A DNA stretch of 64,000 nucleotides from Zygnema circumcarinatum. Taxonomy: Eukaryota > Streptophyta > Zygnematophyceae > Zygnematales > Zygnemataceae. A model generated the notes under the pieces. The model did not search any database, was not told the DNA's origin, and saw only the letters and a list, made by a program, of their open reading frames with translations. The stretch is from positions 1,305,432-1,369,431 of the forward strand of contig CM074806.1 of assembly GCA_037447605.1 (NCBI GenBank). Reading direction: 5' to 3'. The translations under genes and the position numbers were made by a program. The first letter of the stretch is position 1; the number at the start of each line of letters is the position of its first letter. This document shows, one piece after another, positions 22,898 through 36,369 of this stretch.

Positions 22898-25800
22898 TCA
22901 CTCGTCCTCTTCGGCCGCCCGCCGTCGGGCGACCACAGACTTGAAGTCCTCCTGCTCCGTGCGCAGCTGCAAGCTCAGCGCACGCCTGCGCTCCCCCCCG
23001 CACCCTGCCAGCCTCCCCCCGCCGCCAAAGCTGAGCCCGCCCACTGCCTCATGTTCGGGGTTGGTTTCCTGCGCCCTCCCCCACACCTCCTGTCAGGTGC
23101 GAAGTCGCTCTGGAGAGAGGCCTTCAAGACAATCAATATCTAATGTCGGCGACTACTCTTGACATCATCTAGTAAATCATCAAACGAAGCAGCTGCAGAA
23201 CAGGTAAGAAAACGTTTTTGATCAAGAGCTAGGTGAATGGAAACAGCAGTCTGGGCGAAGTAGAAAACACACGAACTCAATATGGGAGCTCATGGCGCCA
23301 TTATCACAGGACTGAGAGGATTTGACATCAGAACCAAAAGTACACATCGAAGCAAAGTTGCCAGGAGAAGGTCAGGGCATACCGGAGTGTAGCCCTTGCC
23401 AGGTCCAATAATAAGCCGCTGCTTTTTGCTCGATGAACCACCGATGCTGAATCCGGCCTCCGATTCGTCCTTCTGTTGAATCTCCAGCATGCGTAAAACG
23501 CCAAAAAAAAACTTCAACTGAAGCACACATCCTACTTAATTAATGAAAGCATCAAGTCGTGGTATTAGGCAGTTATCCTTAATATACTTGGAGTGCTCGC
23601 TCGTCTCGCGCATTTAGCCGGAATAGGGACGACAAAGAAAAGATAAATGACACGAGATCGCTGAGAAATCAAAAGTTGAATGGCTTCTACCTGCATTTCA
23701 ACGTAGCTTTCTAAATTCAAGATGATTCTCATAAGCATTTCAAGTCTGTACCAGTGTGCCGGAGGCTTTTGTCCTATTCAGTTGAACTCCAGAACATATC
23801 GAATAACCAAAACTGCATAGAAGAGGTGCAGAAAAGTCTACCATTAGGTCTGCCCATGTGACGTGCTTCTTTCGATTCTGAAAACCCTCCCTTTTTGGTG
23901 ACTTTTTTGAATAAGCTTGTAACAAACTCGCCAGGGGGTTGCTTCCTTCGCCGTCATTCTCTTCATCTTCCTCGTCGTCACTCTCTTCTGCTTGCTTTCT
24001 TTTCAAAATGCTCTTTACTGGCTTTAAAACGGGAGGTAAACAAGAATCTGGGGACTGTCCTGTCGCCTCTGAAACAGGCACTGCAGCAGACAAGACACAA
24101 ACATCAACAATCAAGTGCAAACAGTGCTTGAATTCTCCCACATCCAGCTGTGGAAACCTTTTCCAATCAAATACCAAATTGACGGGGGAAGTCCCAGAAA
24201 GTGAAAAAAGCAGTCTCGAAACAATTCTCCGAGTTCTTTGACCTTATCGTCACATTTCCAGCAAAACAACACCCATCCTTAAAAGGGGGCATCAGGGCTT
24301 GAAACAAACTTGCGCTAGTGAGTTTCTGCTCCTCCTTGGCGGAGGGTTTTTCAGCAGGTAGGCTCCTGTCTAACTCCTCTTCGTCAATCTCTTCCACTCT
24401 CGGCGGCATTATTCCCTGTTCCTCCGTGTCTCTCTCCATGTCATCTGCATCCATCTCTACCTGCAACCGAACCACATTTATTCCTTTTTTGGCCCCAGTT
24501 GAAGTGCCGGCATCGAAGAATCCTTAGGCTTCGTTCTAAGTTCAGTGAAAGATTTATCACCAGGATGCTGTCTGGCATATCTGATACAGCATCACCACCT
24601 AATACTTAGGCACAGGAAACAGAGAAGACACAATTTTTTAGCAAGCCAGACGTCGTTAGCCCTTCCTGACCTCCACAATGTCCTCCTCTTCTAAAGTATC
24701 TTGGCGGAACAAGGCCTGCAAACGAAATGTAAAACACAAAACAACATTTAGGCACTCCACTTTTCTTAAGACCTTTGTGAGCATTCGATGATGGCATGTG
24801 GAAGCTGTCATCAGTCCCCTTCATCGTTTGAATCTAGCCCCAACAAGCATATTCCGTTGAAGCCTATTACAGAACCCAGAAGCACAGAGGAAATGCATAC
24901 CGTGACATCGAGGGCAAGGTAGTGGGAGGGCATAGGCTCCCACTGCTGAGCCATGGCTTCGACCTGCTCTGCCGTGAAGCCATGAATGTTGCGAGCAGCA
25001 CAAGCCTGCTTGTTGGCGAAAATACAGCATGTCATATTCAACCAATTTGATTAGACATTGCAAAAACAGACTCAGTCATAATATGATACACACACCATGC
25101 CCCTGAGTATCGGTGAAGGACATTCTCTATGCTTTTCTCGGAAAAAAAATAAGCTCAGGTAAGTAGAAAACAGGCTTGAAGATTCTGCTGCAAGGTCATC
25201 AAATCCTCACAAAAACATCAAGCTTTTTCAGCAAGATTCTGGTTAACTCAACTGATCACTTCACCGACTAGGCAGACGTGCAGGAAAGTGTGGCAAAAAC
25301 AGTGTAGTTTTCATGGGACATGTGTACAGCACGAATCAAAGAGAGACTAAAGTCCCAACCTTTTCAGCAGTATTGCCAGGAGTTGGAACAAACATGGAAA
25401 TCATTTCAAGGAATCCGCATAGCAGCAGATCTTCCTTGCAGAACCGGTGTATGGGGGAAAGGAAATGAGAATTGGACGGCAACCACATCAAAATGAACCA
25501 CAGGAATGGCTTTCACAGACACCACTAGTCTCCTAACCTATATTTAACAACTACCTGACCAACTTGAGACAAAACTTCAAAAGTGCCCTTGAATAACCAC
25601 TGTACATGACACCACTACTTCTACTGATGCAATGTCAGTTTTGCATACACAATGTTCAGGCAAAAAGATGCGGTGGCGACTTCCCAAGGAAAAATAACTC
25701 GATAGTCTAATGCTGACTCAATTACAATTCTTGCAATACTCTGCAAAACGCTATTTTCAACTGAACTATAGTCGCTGCCCAATTGTGCATTCGAACAGAA

Positions 25801-28492
25801 CTTCCACAACAGCCAATGCAATGGCATAATGTGACTACCAAAAAGCTCCAACAGAGAATTCAATTTCATAGCTAACAATAATCATACCGCTGGGTCTCCG
25901 CTGGCAGCTGCCTCCGCGATGTACACCTCATACCCCGCAAGCTGCTCCTCCAAACGAGCGAGATGCAGACAGCGCCATAGTTCCAATGGAGGCAGGTAGA
26001 AGGGAACAAGACAAGGAAGGAGATTAAAATCAGTAAAGCGCATGGAGGGAATAGTCTACCTTCGAGATATGGTAAGGTATGGGAACAGTGCCATCGGCCC
26101 GCTACAATTATAACCGTCGCCTCCAATGCCCAATGGATAAATGCCAACAAAGACCCTTGAAAATGCCAGCCCTTCTCCTTGTCCACTAGCAGACCACCAC
26201 GAGGACCAGATCAGAGATTGATATTTCAGCCAATGTGTGGTATATGCCCAGGAACAATGCAGACGGGTCAGCTGCTGAGAAAGCGATGAAATAAACAGTT
26301 TGCAAGATAAGCTTTCAGGATAGACGCTAGCGTGGGGCAAAGCGTTGACTGTGAAAATCTTAAAAAAGCCTATGGATAGTGAAGGCAAGGTTTAGACTCC
26401 GCGCCCTTAATGTACTACAGCAACCAGGGCTTAGTGTACGACAGAAACATGAGAATTTGTTTCTGTTCACAGAAAAAGTCGCACCAATAATCGAAACGAC
26501 AACCTTGCAAGTATCTATAATAGCCAGTTAGACTACATTTCGACTAGTAACCGGAGTTGACTTCACCTTTAAGAACCTTCGCTTCATTCAATCATTGCTT
26601 TAAGGTCAACAAGAAGTGAAGGAAACGACATTGTCATGAGTAGATGCATGTCCCTGCAATTCCAAGCCAAAGACATGAAGTCCTGGACACAGCCTGTGAC
26701 AGCATGGAAGCTATACCTTGGCAGAGGCCCAGAACTGAGCAAACTGAGCGACATGCACATGGCGGTCATCCACTGGCCCAAGCAGTGACGCGGCGCAGCG
26801 CCCCCACACCTATGTCAGAGCCTCAGCCTCCGCCGCGCCCTGGCACAGCCTCCGCTATAGACACCTCACAGCTGGCCAGGTGGCAGGGGGGGGGGGTGGT
26901 CGGTCCACCAGAGCAACTTCCCAGTAGGAGGACCGTTCACTCACCGCATTTGAACGAGGGGTGCAGGGCGGCACTGTGGAGGACTTTCGAATGCAGACTA
27001 GCTAAGCATGCACAGTTCGTGTCCAGTTTGGAATTACTTCATTTGGCTGTGCATAACTACAACAGCTTCTGTTCGGATGGACGATCGTTAAATCGTTTAG
27101 CATATCATGCTGGCAGGTATGTTATTCTAGTTGAAACCCATCAGAGAGTTTACTAGCCAGCTATTTCCATCTGCAAGTACTAGCCAACGACATTAGAGAT
27201 GCAAATAGTCATATAAAGGAAGTCCATGATGGCATCTTCGTTGTCACAGACGCACAGGACAGAAATGAACTGGCACAACAAAAGTCAAACAAGAAGTGTT
27301 AGGTGGGTGCAGCACTTGTCTTTGCTAGATACCTATGATGAATGAAAACCGCTTCTCCTCCAGCGTCTTGCAAAAAGCTCGCAACATACTTGCTCGATAA
27401 ACCTGCAAGAAAAAAGTGATTCATCAGAGGAGTACAATAACACGAACATGCCTCTACGTAACTCATACAGTGTTCAAAATGGGTCCTGAATGAAACACAG
27501 TAAAAGTTGGCCATAGAAAAAAAAATCAAAAATCAAAAAAAATGTTGCGGGGAGAGCAGACATTCATTCATTCAACAATTGTATTGTAATTACTTTTCTG
27601 AAATAGCACAGCATTACCCCGCAAAATGACACTATAGCGAAAGCAAGAACCAATCATCACATATAACAAACTGGGAGAAAATAAATCAGTGCAAGGAGTC
27701 CAAGAAAAATTTCAAACCTCCTCCATCTCAGGCTCAAAATGATATTTCATTTCGGCAGGGCCCGCAGACGAAGTTTTCCTCTTTCTCTTGCCCGCCCTCA
27801 AGTCTTCCTCCTGGCAACTCAGACAGACGGAAAGGCAACCCAGATCAGTAAGGAAAAGTTACTGTCGAAGCAGGGACCCAATACACATGTGGTTTAGACT
27901 GTTCGCAGCAGAAACTTTGGGTGAAAGGTAGCTATGGCGACACTCGCTGACAGATTCTAATCCTCAATTTTCACTTAGTCATTCAGCTAAATCTAAGAGC
28001 TCCTACACCACATGTGTGTCTACGAGACACTAAATCGCTGTCGTGAGTAACTGCATCGCTCTCGGCAGCAACTGCCTTAAACCATCACAGTCAGCGATGC
28101 TGCTGTTAATTGTTCACCGGGAATTTTAGGTGAAGCTACATAAACTTATGGGAAAGCGAAATAAAGAGTTCATTCCAACTAGTCGAATACCGCTTCAAGC
28201 AAATGCAGAATCTAAATCCTCAAACTGCAACCATTCGCACAGGCTGCAAAACTTGCCTCATCCTCTTCCGTCATGAAGTAATCATCCATGGCAAAAATGC
28301 GTGGAGCACTGCCGCCGTTCATAACCTCAACATCACGAAGAGCCTTTGCCAGGTAGCTCTTTCCACTTCCTGCAATGCAGCACAGAAAGTCAAAACAACG
28401 GAAGCACATGCTTGAAAGGTCCATTCTCTTTAGCAAGAAGAGCTGACAATGACATGACCAATCTGTAAAACATGTCCCCTGGAGAGGCAGAG

Positions 28493-28529
<37 letters not shown>

Positions 28530-30844
28530 CTTAATCGTGGCTTAATGAAACCACAATGTAACCCCCTATTTAGTTCCTCCGAGGTACTTTCCAAACGTCG
28601 AAAGCTCTAAAGTCCCCACGAAGGGCGCCGGCACAGCCCACAGTTCAAGCCCTCCATCCCTGTAGTGGGAATAAATCTCCAAACCAAGCATACATGGAGT
28701 AGAGCCCTGGAAACCAATTATCGCTTCAGTCCTACCTGGAAGCCCCCGAAGGATGACAACAAGCCGCGCAGGCCTGGCCTCCCTGCCGGGCTTGCGGAAG
28801 ACTGCCGAAGCATCGACCACTCGCACAGATTCCTGAGTGCCTGCAGGTAAGCCGGGCTGCATGTACTGTGGGGGGCGCACGATGGAAGGGGGCGCTCCTG
28901 GAGGCTGCTGACTGAGGGACCCGCCAGCAAAAGATGGAATTGAATCTTGATGCGCCTGCAAAGGCATCGGCTGAACCCCAGAGCCACCATGCATACGAAT
29001 CAATTTTGATATATCCGGCATAGCTATTCCAGGGAGTTCTCAATCATCCACACGCAGTATACAGTGCTGCTAATCTCCCAGAAAAAGAACCCTTCTCCAT
29101 GCAAAGGATATAGGCAGTGTGACTTCATAACTGGCAACAACCCAATGATTGTGAGCAACTGCAAAGGTCAAGCCATCAGGCTTATGCATTGCAACAGGTT
29201 CTGTGCACTCGGCAACGCTGGTGGAGCACATACTGGATGCAGAGAGGCTGGCCTCGGCGCGTTCTGGTATCCCGAACTTGCCGACGATGCATCACGGACA
29301 GCACTAAAACCTTCAGAACTCCGCGATCCTGCTTGGAGCTGATATTGTATGCCTGAAGAACTCGGCCCTCCAATCGGTGATGGAGCAGACCAGCTGCTAT
29401 CTGTTATTGTGGTGTGGCTTTTGGCCAAAACATAGTCTATTTGCCCATTTTGTGGTTGACCAACTGTAGGCGTTGGGACTGGAGGTCGACTTTCACATGC
29501 GTGACTGCCACTAGCATCTTTCTTGTAGGTCAGCTCTGACGCCTGCAAGTCATAATGCTCACTTTGCTCTTGCTCACGAAGCTCCTGCTCATATTCTTCC
29601 TGCCTCCTTCGCATATACTCTTCATCAGGAAAATCATGTTCGTCCTGTTTCTTATATGTTCCGTCCCTATAAGAATCTGCCCACACACAAAGGCAATGAT
29701 GCAGAAGTTTGCAAGCCTGTTTTATTGAATGTTTAGTTCCAGCAATTAGAACAGATTGACAAAAAGGTGCCTGATCCGACGGGTGACGGGTGCTTGAGAA
29801 ACGCAGATAAAAAAAATTGACGTTGTAAAAAAGCTCAATAATTATATTGAGCTCTGTGCGAACAACAAACTTACTCTGAGTTGCCAGCTGCACAGTCCGC
29901 AAATCCCGTCCATCTTCAGGCACACTGCTCACTGGTTGCCATCCAAAACTTTCGACCTGTTGGAGTTTGTGGGCGGAAGCTCCTGTCGGTCTATCCTCTG
30001 CGTGCTCATGGCCACTGCTTCCGGTGTTGTCGCCAGCAAACCGAATGTGCTGTGCGTTCTGTCCCAATGCTTGCCTTGGCAGTCCTGTGTTCACGACACT
30101 GTATGTGTCCGGTGGGACACTTAAATTGCTTATAGATGCAGAGTTAAAGTGGTGCGGCTGGGGATTGTAGCGATGCATAGGGCCTGCACTTGGTCCATTT
30201 ATTTGACCTTGTACGGTATAGGGCATGGAGCCCTGAGAAGCGAAACTAGCATCTGGCGGATAGTGGTTTGGAGGAGGCGGTCTCGGGGGATAAGTATGTG
30301 GTGGTGGCTCTGGAGGATGGAGAGGAAAAGAGGGAGGCGGACGAGACATTGGAATAGGGCGAGGCGGAGGGGCTATCGTGGGAGGAACTTGTGACGAATG
30401 TGTGGACCAAACTTCTGCACCATTCATAACCTGTCCGTATCTGAATGCGCTCAGAGTGCCATTTCCTTCCCGAGGGGCTCTTAAAACAGAATTAGAAAGT
30501 GCGTCGTGGACACCATTTGGCATGAAGTATGAAGGGTTCTCTGGCCTATGTCCAACATTAGTGACTGCTAGTGGAACGTTTCCACAGTGAGGGAAGTGCA
30601 AATGACCGCAATATGGGCAGGTCGATGCATTGCCACCGTCTTGCCTTCCGCTTGCCATCGCATACGCGTACTCAGGAGCTGGAAACGAACGGCTTGAATC
30701 ACCAGAAGGATAAGACGGATCTCCTGACGGCACACAGTGAGGATAGTGGTGCCTCCCACAAATAGGACAGGCGGCGGGACCAGGATGTGCCCACCCTCCG
30801 CCATAGCCGCCGTGAGCGGCGTGGGGATTCCCGTTGTTCCACAT
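22898..30844 (-). CDS. YLPM1-like P-loop protein with two Cys/His motifs
   Basis: Orthologue of plant YLP-motif/P-loop proteins (At5g62760-like; animal YLPM1), nuclear proteins with a polynucleotide-kinase-like ATPase. Fourteen exons on -: 30844-29875, 29676-29234, 28955-28736, 28369-28257, 27810-27718, 27402-27333, 26772-26717, 25941-25888, 25005-24901, 24715-24671, 24460-24310, 24068-23842, 23481-23383 and 23089-22898, about 945 residues. The start of exon 3 is uncertain. Order: two matching Cys/His motifs (CPICGRHHYPHC at 26, CPYCGHLHFPHC at 76), a long Pro-rich region, then VVILRGLPGSGKS (Walker A, split across exons 3-4), AMDDYF, KYHFEPEMEE, VDDRHVHVAQFAQFW, GYEVYIAEA, CAARNIHGFT, and KHVTWADL with GFSIGG near the end. 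Intron 4 has a GC donor (GCAAGT at 28256). The gene is divergent from the zinc-finger gene. Confidence 0.9.
28496..28525. repeat. (GA)n microsatellite in intron 3 of the YLPM1-like gene
   Basis: About 15 uninterrupted GA units on +, so a CT tract on the transcribed strand, within the intron between exons 3 and 4. Confidence 0.95.
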
Positions 30845-31452
30845 ATCTAGTCACGATAAAGAGGCGGGAGACATGGCAGTGCAGTGGGATACAGGGACGC
30901 CCTATCCCTCTGCTTGCAGCAGAATGACCTGCAAGCTTCCTCTGTTCCCCCGCGGCCACGAATATGGCAGCAGACCCAGCAGAAAAAGCAGGTGCAGGAA
31001 CAGGAAGGCCTGTCAGACCTTCAGCTTGCATACTTATTTTTTAACCGTAACGACAAAAGTTTTAATTCTGGCCCGCCCCTCGTACCGCGTTCCGTCCTGG
31101 AGGGAGGCCGCGGCGAAACAAATAACAAATCTGGGACCCTCCACGCATTTTCCTCGTGCTCGTCTCTCCCCTTTTTTTTTACGAGTACGAAACCGTACGA
31201 CGGACAATCCGATACGCCGGTACATACCGTACGGCGCGGTGCGGTCGCACGTGCGAGCGGGCAGAGGGTTTGGAGGGAGGCGCCTCACTTAGCTGGCTGG
31301 CAGTGCAAAGTCTGCACTGCAGACCGAGGCCTGGACCTGGACATCGAACCGGCCCGCCCTGCAGCAGCGAGGAGGAGGAAGGAGACACGCGTCTGCTTCG
31401 TCTGGCAACCGCGAGCTCGCCTCGTCGCACGCCTCTCCTTCCAACTGTCGGG
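30845..31452. promoter_or_regulatory. Divergent promoter: YLPM1-like / triple RanBP2 zinc-finger gene
   Basis: GC-rich interval with GTAC-core words: CGTACCGCG near 31080, AACCGTACGACGG (about 31191-31203) and ATACCGTACGGCGCGG (about 31224-31239). Both genes encode RNA-related nuclear proteins, so co-expression would make sense (inference). Confidence 0.55.
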
Positions 31453-33724
31453 ATGTATCAGGTGCTCCTATTTCACTTATCCTTTCGTTTCTAGTCATAT
31501 GCACTCTCGAAAAATGGGATTTGTGAGTTTTGATGTGCCTGTGAGTCTATGTTAGCTGTTGTTTACTGCTGGTCTAAAATATCATTTTCATGCTTTCTAT
31601 GTATTATGCAGATGCAGGCAGCCGATTTCAATTCGCCCGGGCCAAAGCGCCCGCGAACAGGTGAAAGTCACAACCCTAGTGATAAGTTTTGCTGCTGGCT
31701 CTACGTGAAATCCAGACATAGTTTAGGTACCTTTTCTTTCCATTGTGAATATTCCTTTCGACGTTTTTGCCTCTTGCATAGCTCAGGCTTTCCTTTAATC
31801 AACTGCAGGTGCCAAGGTGGAAGGCGATTGGACGTGTCCTAACTGCGGGAATATCAACTTTGCTTTTCGGACAACTTGCAACATGCGGAAATGTTCAACG
31901 CCCAAACCAGGGGAAAATCCTATTGTACCGGTTGGTCGTCCTCGCCGTCTTTGATTTCCCAAAAACAGTAGTTACAGTAATTTCTAATCTTCAGCATTTA
32001 CTCTCTCGCCTGACTCCTGGCATGTCTTTGATTTTCCTGATCTTTTGTATCTTTGGCAAGTTGCTATTGTCTGTGCAGGTTACTCAGATGCAGGCGTATA
32101 ATGCTCCCCTCCCCATCTACGAGCAGCCTCCTACTCCGCAGTACGTGGGTGGTCCCGGGGCTCCCCCCATGTCAGGCTATGTCCAGGCTCCTAGCTACAG
32201 TCCGCAGATGATGGTCAATCCCTCGGTTGCGCCCTTCACTGGAGCTGCGCCGCCGACATATCCTCCGCAGGGAGGCTACATGCCAGTGATGAATGGCATG
32301 CAAGGTTGACCCACGCTCCTTCTGCAACATGTTTTTCTGCTCGATTTTAGCTAATTGGTCTTCAGTTTTGACGTGGGAGTGGCTCGAAGCCTATTTGACT
32401 TGAAGCCTTGTAAGCCTGTGTAGGACCTGGATATGGCGCGCCACCAATCGACAATTACGGGATGAGCCGAGGTCCACCGGTACGTAATTTGCTTGTCAAT
32501 TTGCAGTCTTCTGCAAGTTCCATCAATTCTTCTGCTTCATTGTTTTTCTTCTGAATTTTTGTTAACCCTTTTTGGGGAGCCTGACTTTGTTTCTGGCTGA
32601 GTAGGTCATGGATGGTCCACCATTGGGTCGAGGGCCGTTGTCCTATAATTCCCCACAAGATGCCATGCGGAAACGCCGTGGTGGTAAGATCTCTCAAGCC
32701 ATGATGTTCATACCAGCTTACCCCGTCTAGATATGCAGTAGCTCCATCTTTGAAGGCTGAGAGCTTTTATTGAAGGCTGAGAGCTTTTATTGAAGGCTGA
32801 GAGCTTTTATTGAAGGCTGAGAGCTTTTACTGAAGCTGTCACAACAGACTGAAATTTCTCTGTGTAAACACTGCAGGACCAGAGAGTGGTTCTGATGGTG
32901 ACTGGACGTGCCCCAAGTGTGGAAACACAAACTTCGCTTTTCGCACAGTTTGTAACATGCGCAAGTGCAGTGAACCAAAGCCTGTTGACACCCCACCACC
33001 ATACCACGGAGGCCAGGTGGTAAGAATAGAGTCCTAAAGAGCAGTTGAATAGAAAGCTACTGTTTCAAGGTGGGCTGTAATTTGTTGCAACTAGCTGCTT
33101 TACTTTTTTATCGACATTTTAGAAGTCAAAGTAAGAAACTCACTGACATTTCTGAACAATTCTTCACTATCCTGATTTTGGGATCTGCAGCAGACCCCGC
33201 GATTTGTTGCCAATGGTGGACCTGCCAGGCCATCTCCAGCTCGTAAGTGGACCTCCGATCAATTCCAGTATTAATGAAGCCCTGCCCAAACAACTTTGAA
33301 TATATCCATGATCGAAGGGTTGGCAATTACAGGTAGCTGTTTCACGGTAGTGGAGGAATAAATCGCCCATGAGTTGTTCTCGAGTTCACTTTAATTTATG
33401 TCGTGTCTTCTTGACATATATGGCAGAGTCAGCACCTCCGGACGGAAGCTGGACATGTAAAGCTTGTGGAAATGTGAATTACCCATTCCGGACGCACTGC
33501 AACCGTCGTAATTGTGGCGTGGAAAAGCCTACGGAATCAGAGGCACCGGGAACTGCTGCAGAAGCAGAGGTCAGTTTCGCCCTTCGTTTTTTGTGAGGGG
33601 TGGGCATTAATTGCACAACATGTGGCATGGGATTTTCTTTCTTTTTATCCTTATGGAACAGGGCCGTCGGGCATCATGTTCTCCTTATTTGGCTGACACC
33701 TGCGACTGGGTCAGGTCAGTTTAG
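31453..33724 (+). CDS. Triple RanBP2-type zinc-finger RNA-binding protein (At1g67325-like)
   Basis: Ten exons: 31453-31461, 31612-31660, 31809-31924, 32079-32304, 32424-32479, 32605-32683, 32877-33019, 33191-33242, 33427-33569 and 33662-33724, about 311 residues. The first 9-base exon is tentative; an alternative start is the ATG at 31612. Three RanBP2-type fingers: GDWTCPNCGNINFAFRTTC with CNMRKC, GDWTCPKCGNTNFAFRTVC with CNMRKC, and GSWTCKACGNVNYPFRTHC with CNRRNC. Spacing is C-x2-C-x10-C-x4-C. A Pro/Tyr/Gly-rich segment links fingers 1 and 2. Architecture and spacing match Arabidopsis At1g67325 closely. The fingers of this subfamily bind single-stranded RNA, suggesting a splicing or mRNA-related role in the nucleus. 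The end of exon 3 could also be 31930. Confidence 0.9.
32751..32830. repeat. Four tandem copies of a 20-bp unit in an intron
   Basis: Four head-to-tail copies of TGAAGGCTGAGAGCTTTTAT lie 46 bases before exon 7 of the zinc-finger gene; only the last base of the fourth copy differs. The near-perfect identity means recent expansion. Confidence 0.97.
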
Positions 33725-36369
33725 CTACCTTATTGATTGTTATCGATCTGGTTTGTTTCAGTGAGAGAATTTGTTGTCACGTCGTGGAGGTCCGGGCATG
33801 GTCCGGTCGTCGTCGTCGTCATCGTCGTCGTCTCGGTATCTTAGATCCCTCAAGGATCTGGAGTCCGGTCCTGTTGGATGTCGGAGCGGTGTCGAGGCGA
33901 ATCTGGAGCAAGCTGTCACTGTCAAGCTGTCAGGAGCGAACCTTTGTCCCAGGTGGGCAGCCGCAGAGAAACAGGCCAGCAGTTAGGTACATGTTGACTC
34001 TGTCGCAGAGGTACGGGCCATTGGTGGTTTCGGTGTTTAGTTTCATTCGCCAGTTTTGAAACTAGAACCATGTCATGTTCACTCCCTATAGGCTTTTTGT
34101 AGTCACTTTATAGGCGTTTGTAGCTCAGGAGGTTATGTCTCTAAACCTGGCAGTGGGTTGTTCAGGTCCGTTTCTAGATCTCGGCAAAGTCAAGTAGAGA
34201 TGGCAGGTGCTCACATAGGTACTCTCATTCTTACTTAGGTTGTCCTCAAAGGCATGTGGATTTCGCTTCTTGTCAAAAAGTGTCTGACTGGTTATCGTGC
34301 TGGTTGTGGAGGGGTCCAGTATTATGTCGTGGTTTGTGATGTACTAATGGCTGGCTTCTGGATGTGATGGCTAGAGTTGTCCGTATTGATCTCTGTTGTC
34401 CCAAACTGGCTTAGAGAGGGCTATTTTAGCCAGTGTATATTTCGTGGCCAAGTTGTCTCTCTTCTGAGTTCAGTGCTTTGTGGAAATGTCAAGTATTCCT
34501 TTTTTGACTAGCTTTGTTGTGAATGAGCGCTGAGATGTTCGGCCTGGGTTGGTCAGGGCTTTGCCGGTGTCGTAGTGGTTTGTAGCTTCGTGTGTTCCTT
34601 TTGCCTTCTGAAATGCAGACATGAGTGGTTTTGGGGTCCTGCGTGGAAGCACGCTACTGGGGATGGTTATGAACCTTGTACAGAGCAGTCTGATAGCACA
34701 TAAGGTTTGTTGTCACTGGGTTCTCCTTTTTGCTGGAACTAAAGGAAAGTGTAATTATTACAGTGACAGTCTGTGTTTTAAATACTGGCTGAGAGCTGGT
34801 GATTTGGTTTGTCTGATATATCCATGCACCCAACTTCTAATTCTCGCTTGCATACGCGTTTGACAGCTTAAGTTCTTTCAAAATGTCGTGTAAAAATTAC
34901 AGTGAAGCTTGTCTTCAGCCTTTCTTTTGGCAAACGGTGTCTTATTTTCTAAGATCTTGTCCTGAGACAGCTTTCCTTTCGGAAGCATGTCACTGACTAT
35001 GTTTGGTCTATGTCCGGCTTGTGTTGTGCTTACATCTGTGCCCTGCCGTCGAGGCTTTCTCAGAATATGTGCTATAGGTTTGGTCCAAATGTGGAAAGAC
35101 GAAGCCATGATACTGTTTACTTTTGTTTATCCTTCACTACCCTCTGAAAAAAAGTGGTTCTCGTTTTTACTTGCTTAAAATGAATAGGCTTGCTTTATCG
35201 GGACTGCACCTCTTGTGACTGCACCACTTGTGCTTTTCATGAAGGTTTGGATTGAACTGTTGAGCCAACCGCCTAACCCTCCCGTTTTTGAAAACAGAGT
35301 ACGCCTGAAGGCAGGGGGTGAATTTGGTAAGTTGATTTGCAGGTGGACCTGTTTGTGCTGAAGTAGTCGTCTAAAAGATTATTCTGCGTTGATAGAAGTA
35401 ATTGTAGTTAGCATTGCTTCGTGGTTAGGTTTTCTTCCTCGTCTCTACGTCCATTTTCTACTTGGTTACCATCTCCTTTGGTAAAGTTGTCTGGAAGCTT
35501 TGAATTTGGAGTCCGACGAAGGCTGGCCGTTTCTCTAGCGTCTACTGTCAAACATTTGAAAACACAGATGAATGGCAAGTTAGCGTCGAATGTGATTGTT
35601 GGTGTAACCTATGCACAGTGCAACCTGTTTTCAGTATTCGGTTGCCCTACACCCCGTGTAAAGTATACCAGTGGAAATTTTGTCATTGGATCCTTGTGAC
35701 ACGTGATGATATTTCTCTCGATTTTTTGCTTGTTTAATGGAGCAAATAACGACCTGCATTAGTGAAAATGCACTCAAGAACTCCTCAATGTTCTTCAGAA
35801 AAAAGACCTGCTAACAACAGCAGGCTACAGTGATTTGATTCGAGTTGACTCTCCTTCATGTCTTGCCATTTCTGGTGTTGGTGTTACAAATGCTTCAGCC
35901 AATGTGCAGAGAAATCAAGCTGGCAATCTCGTCTTTATCAATGTCCTCGTACGATTGTCTGTTTGATTGTGAAGTGTATCCGGGCCAACTATTCTCTTAC
36001 ATGCAGAATCCTGCCATGCAAATCTTACCTGCAGAGAGAAACAGACATGTCCTACCTGCGTAGAGAGAAATCCGTCAGACACTAGACATTACTGCTGCTT
36101 TTTTCCTCGCTCGCAATAGAAAAAAAAAGTTACAAAGATACAAGGCAGGATAAAAGCAACATCGGCAGTTACGCAACAGACCATACACCACACAAGAGTG
36201 TCGTCTGCGCAACAAAACTGACTACAGCACCACGGCAAAAATAGTCCGAGACGGACAGTTTTATGTACAACCTTGTCACAAAAATCCAACATCTCCCAAG
36301 GCATGCGTCATTCTTCGTCTGAACAAGCTTTGTACAGCGCCGAATTTTAGAGCAGCGCTGGCAGAGTGG
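33725..36369. other. Long convergent gene-free stretch
   Basis: 2.6 kb between two genes that end toward each other. No exon chain or known domain recognised. Several Lys/Thr-rich frames on - (35108-34878, 34652-34470) look like decayed coding sequence but match nothing I can name. A short GTCGTC/ATCGTC tract sits near 33800-33835. It could hold a decayed mobile element or an unannotated transcript. Confidence 0.4.
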
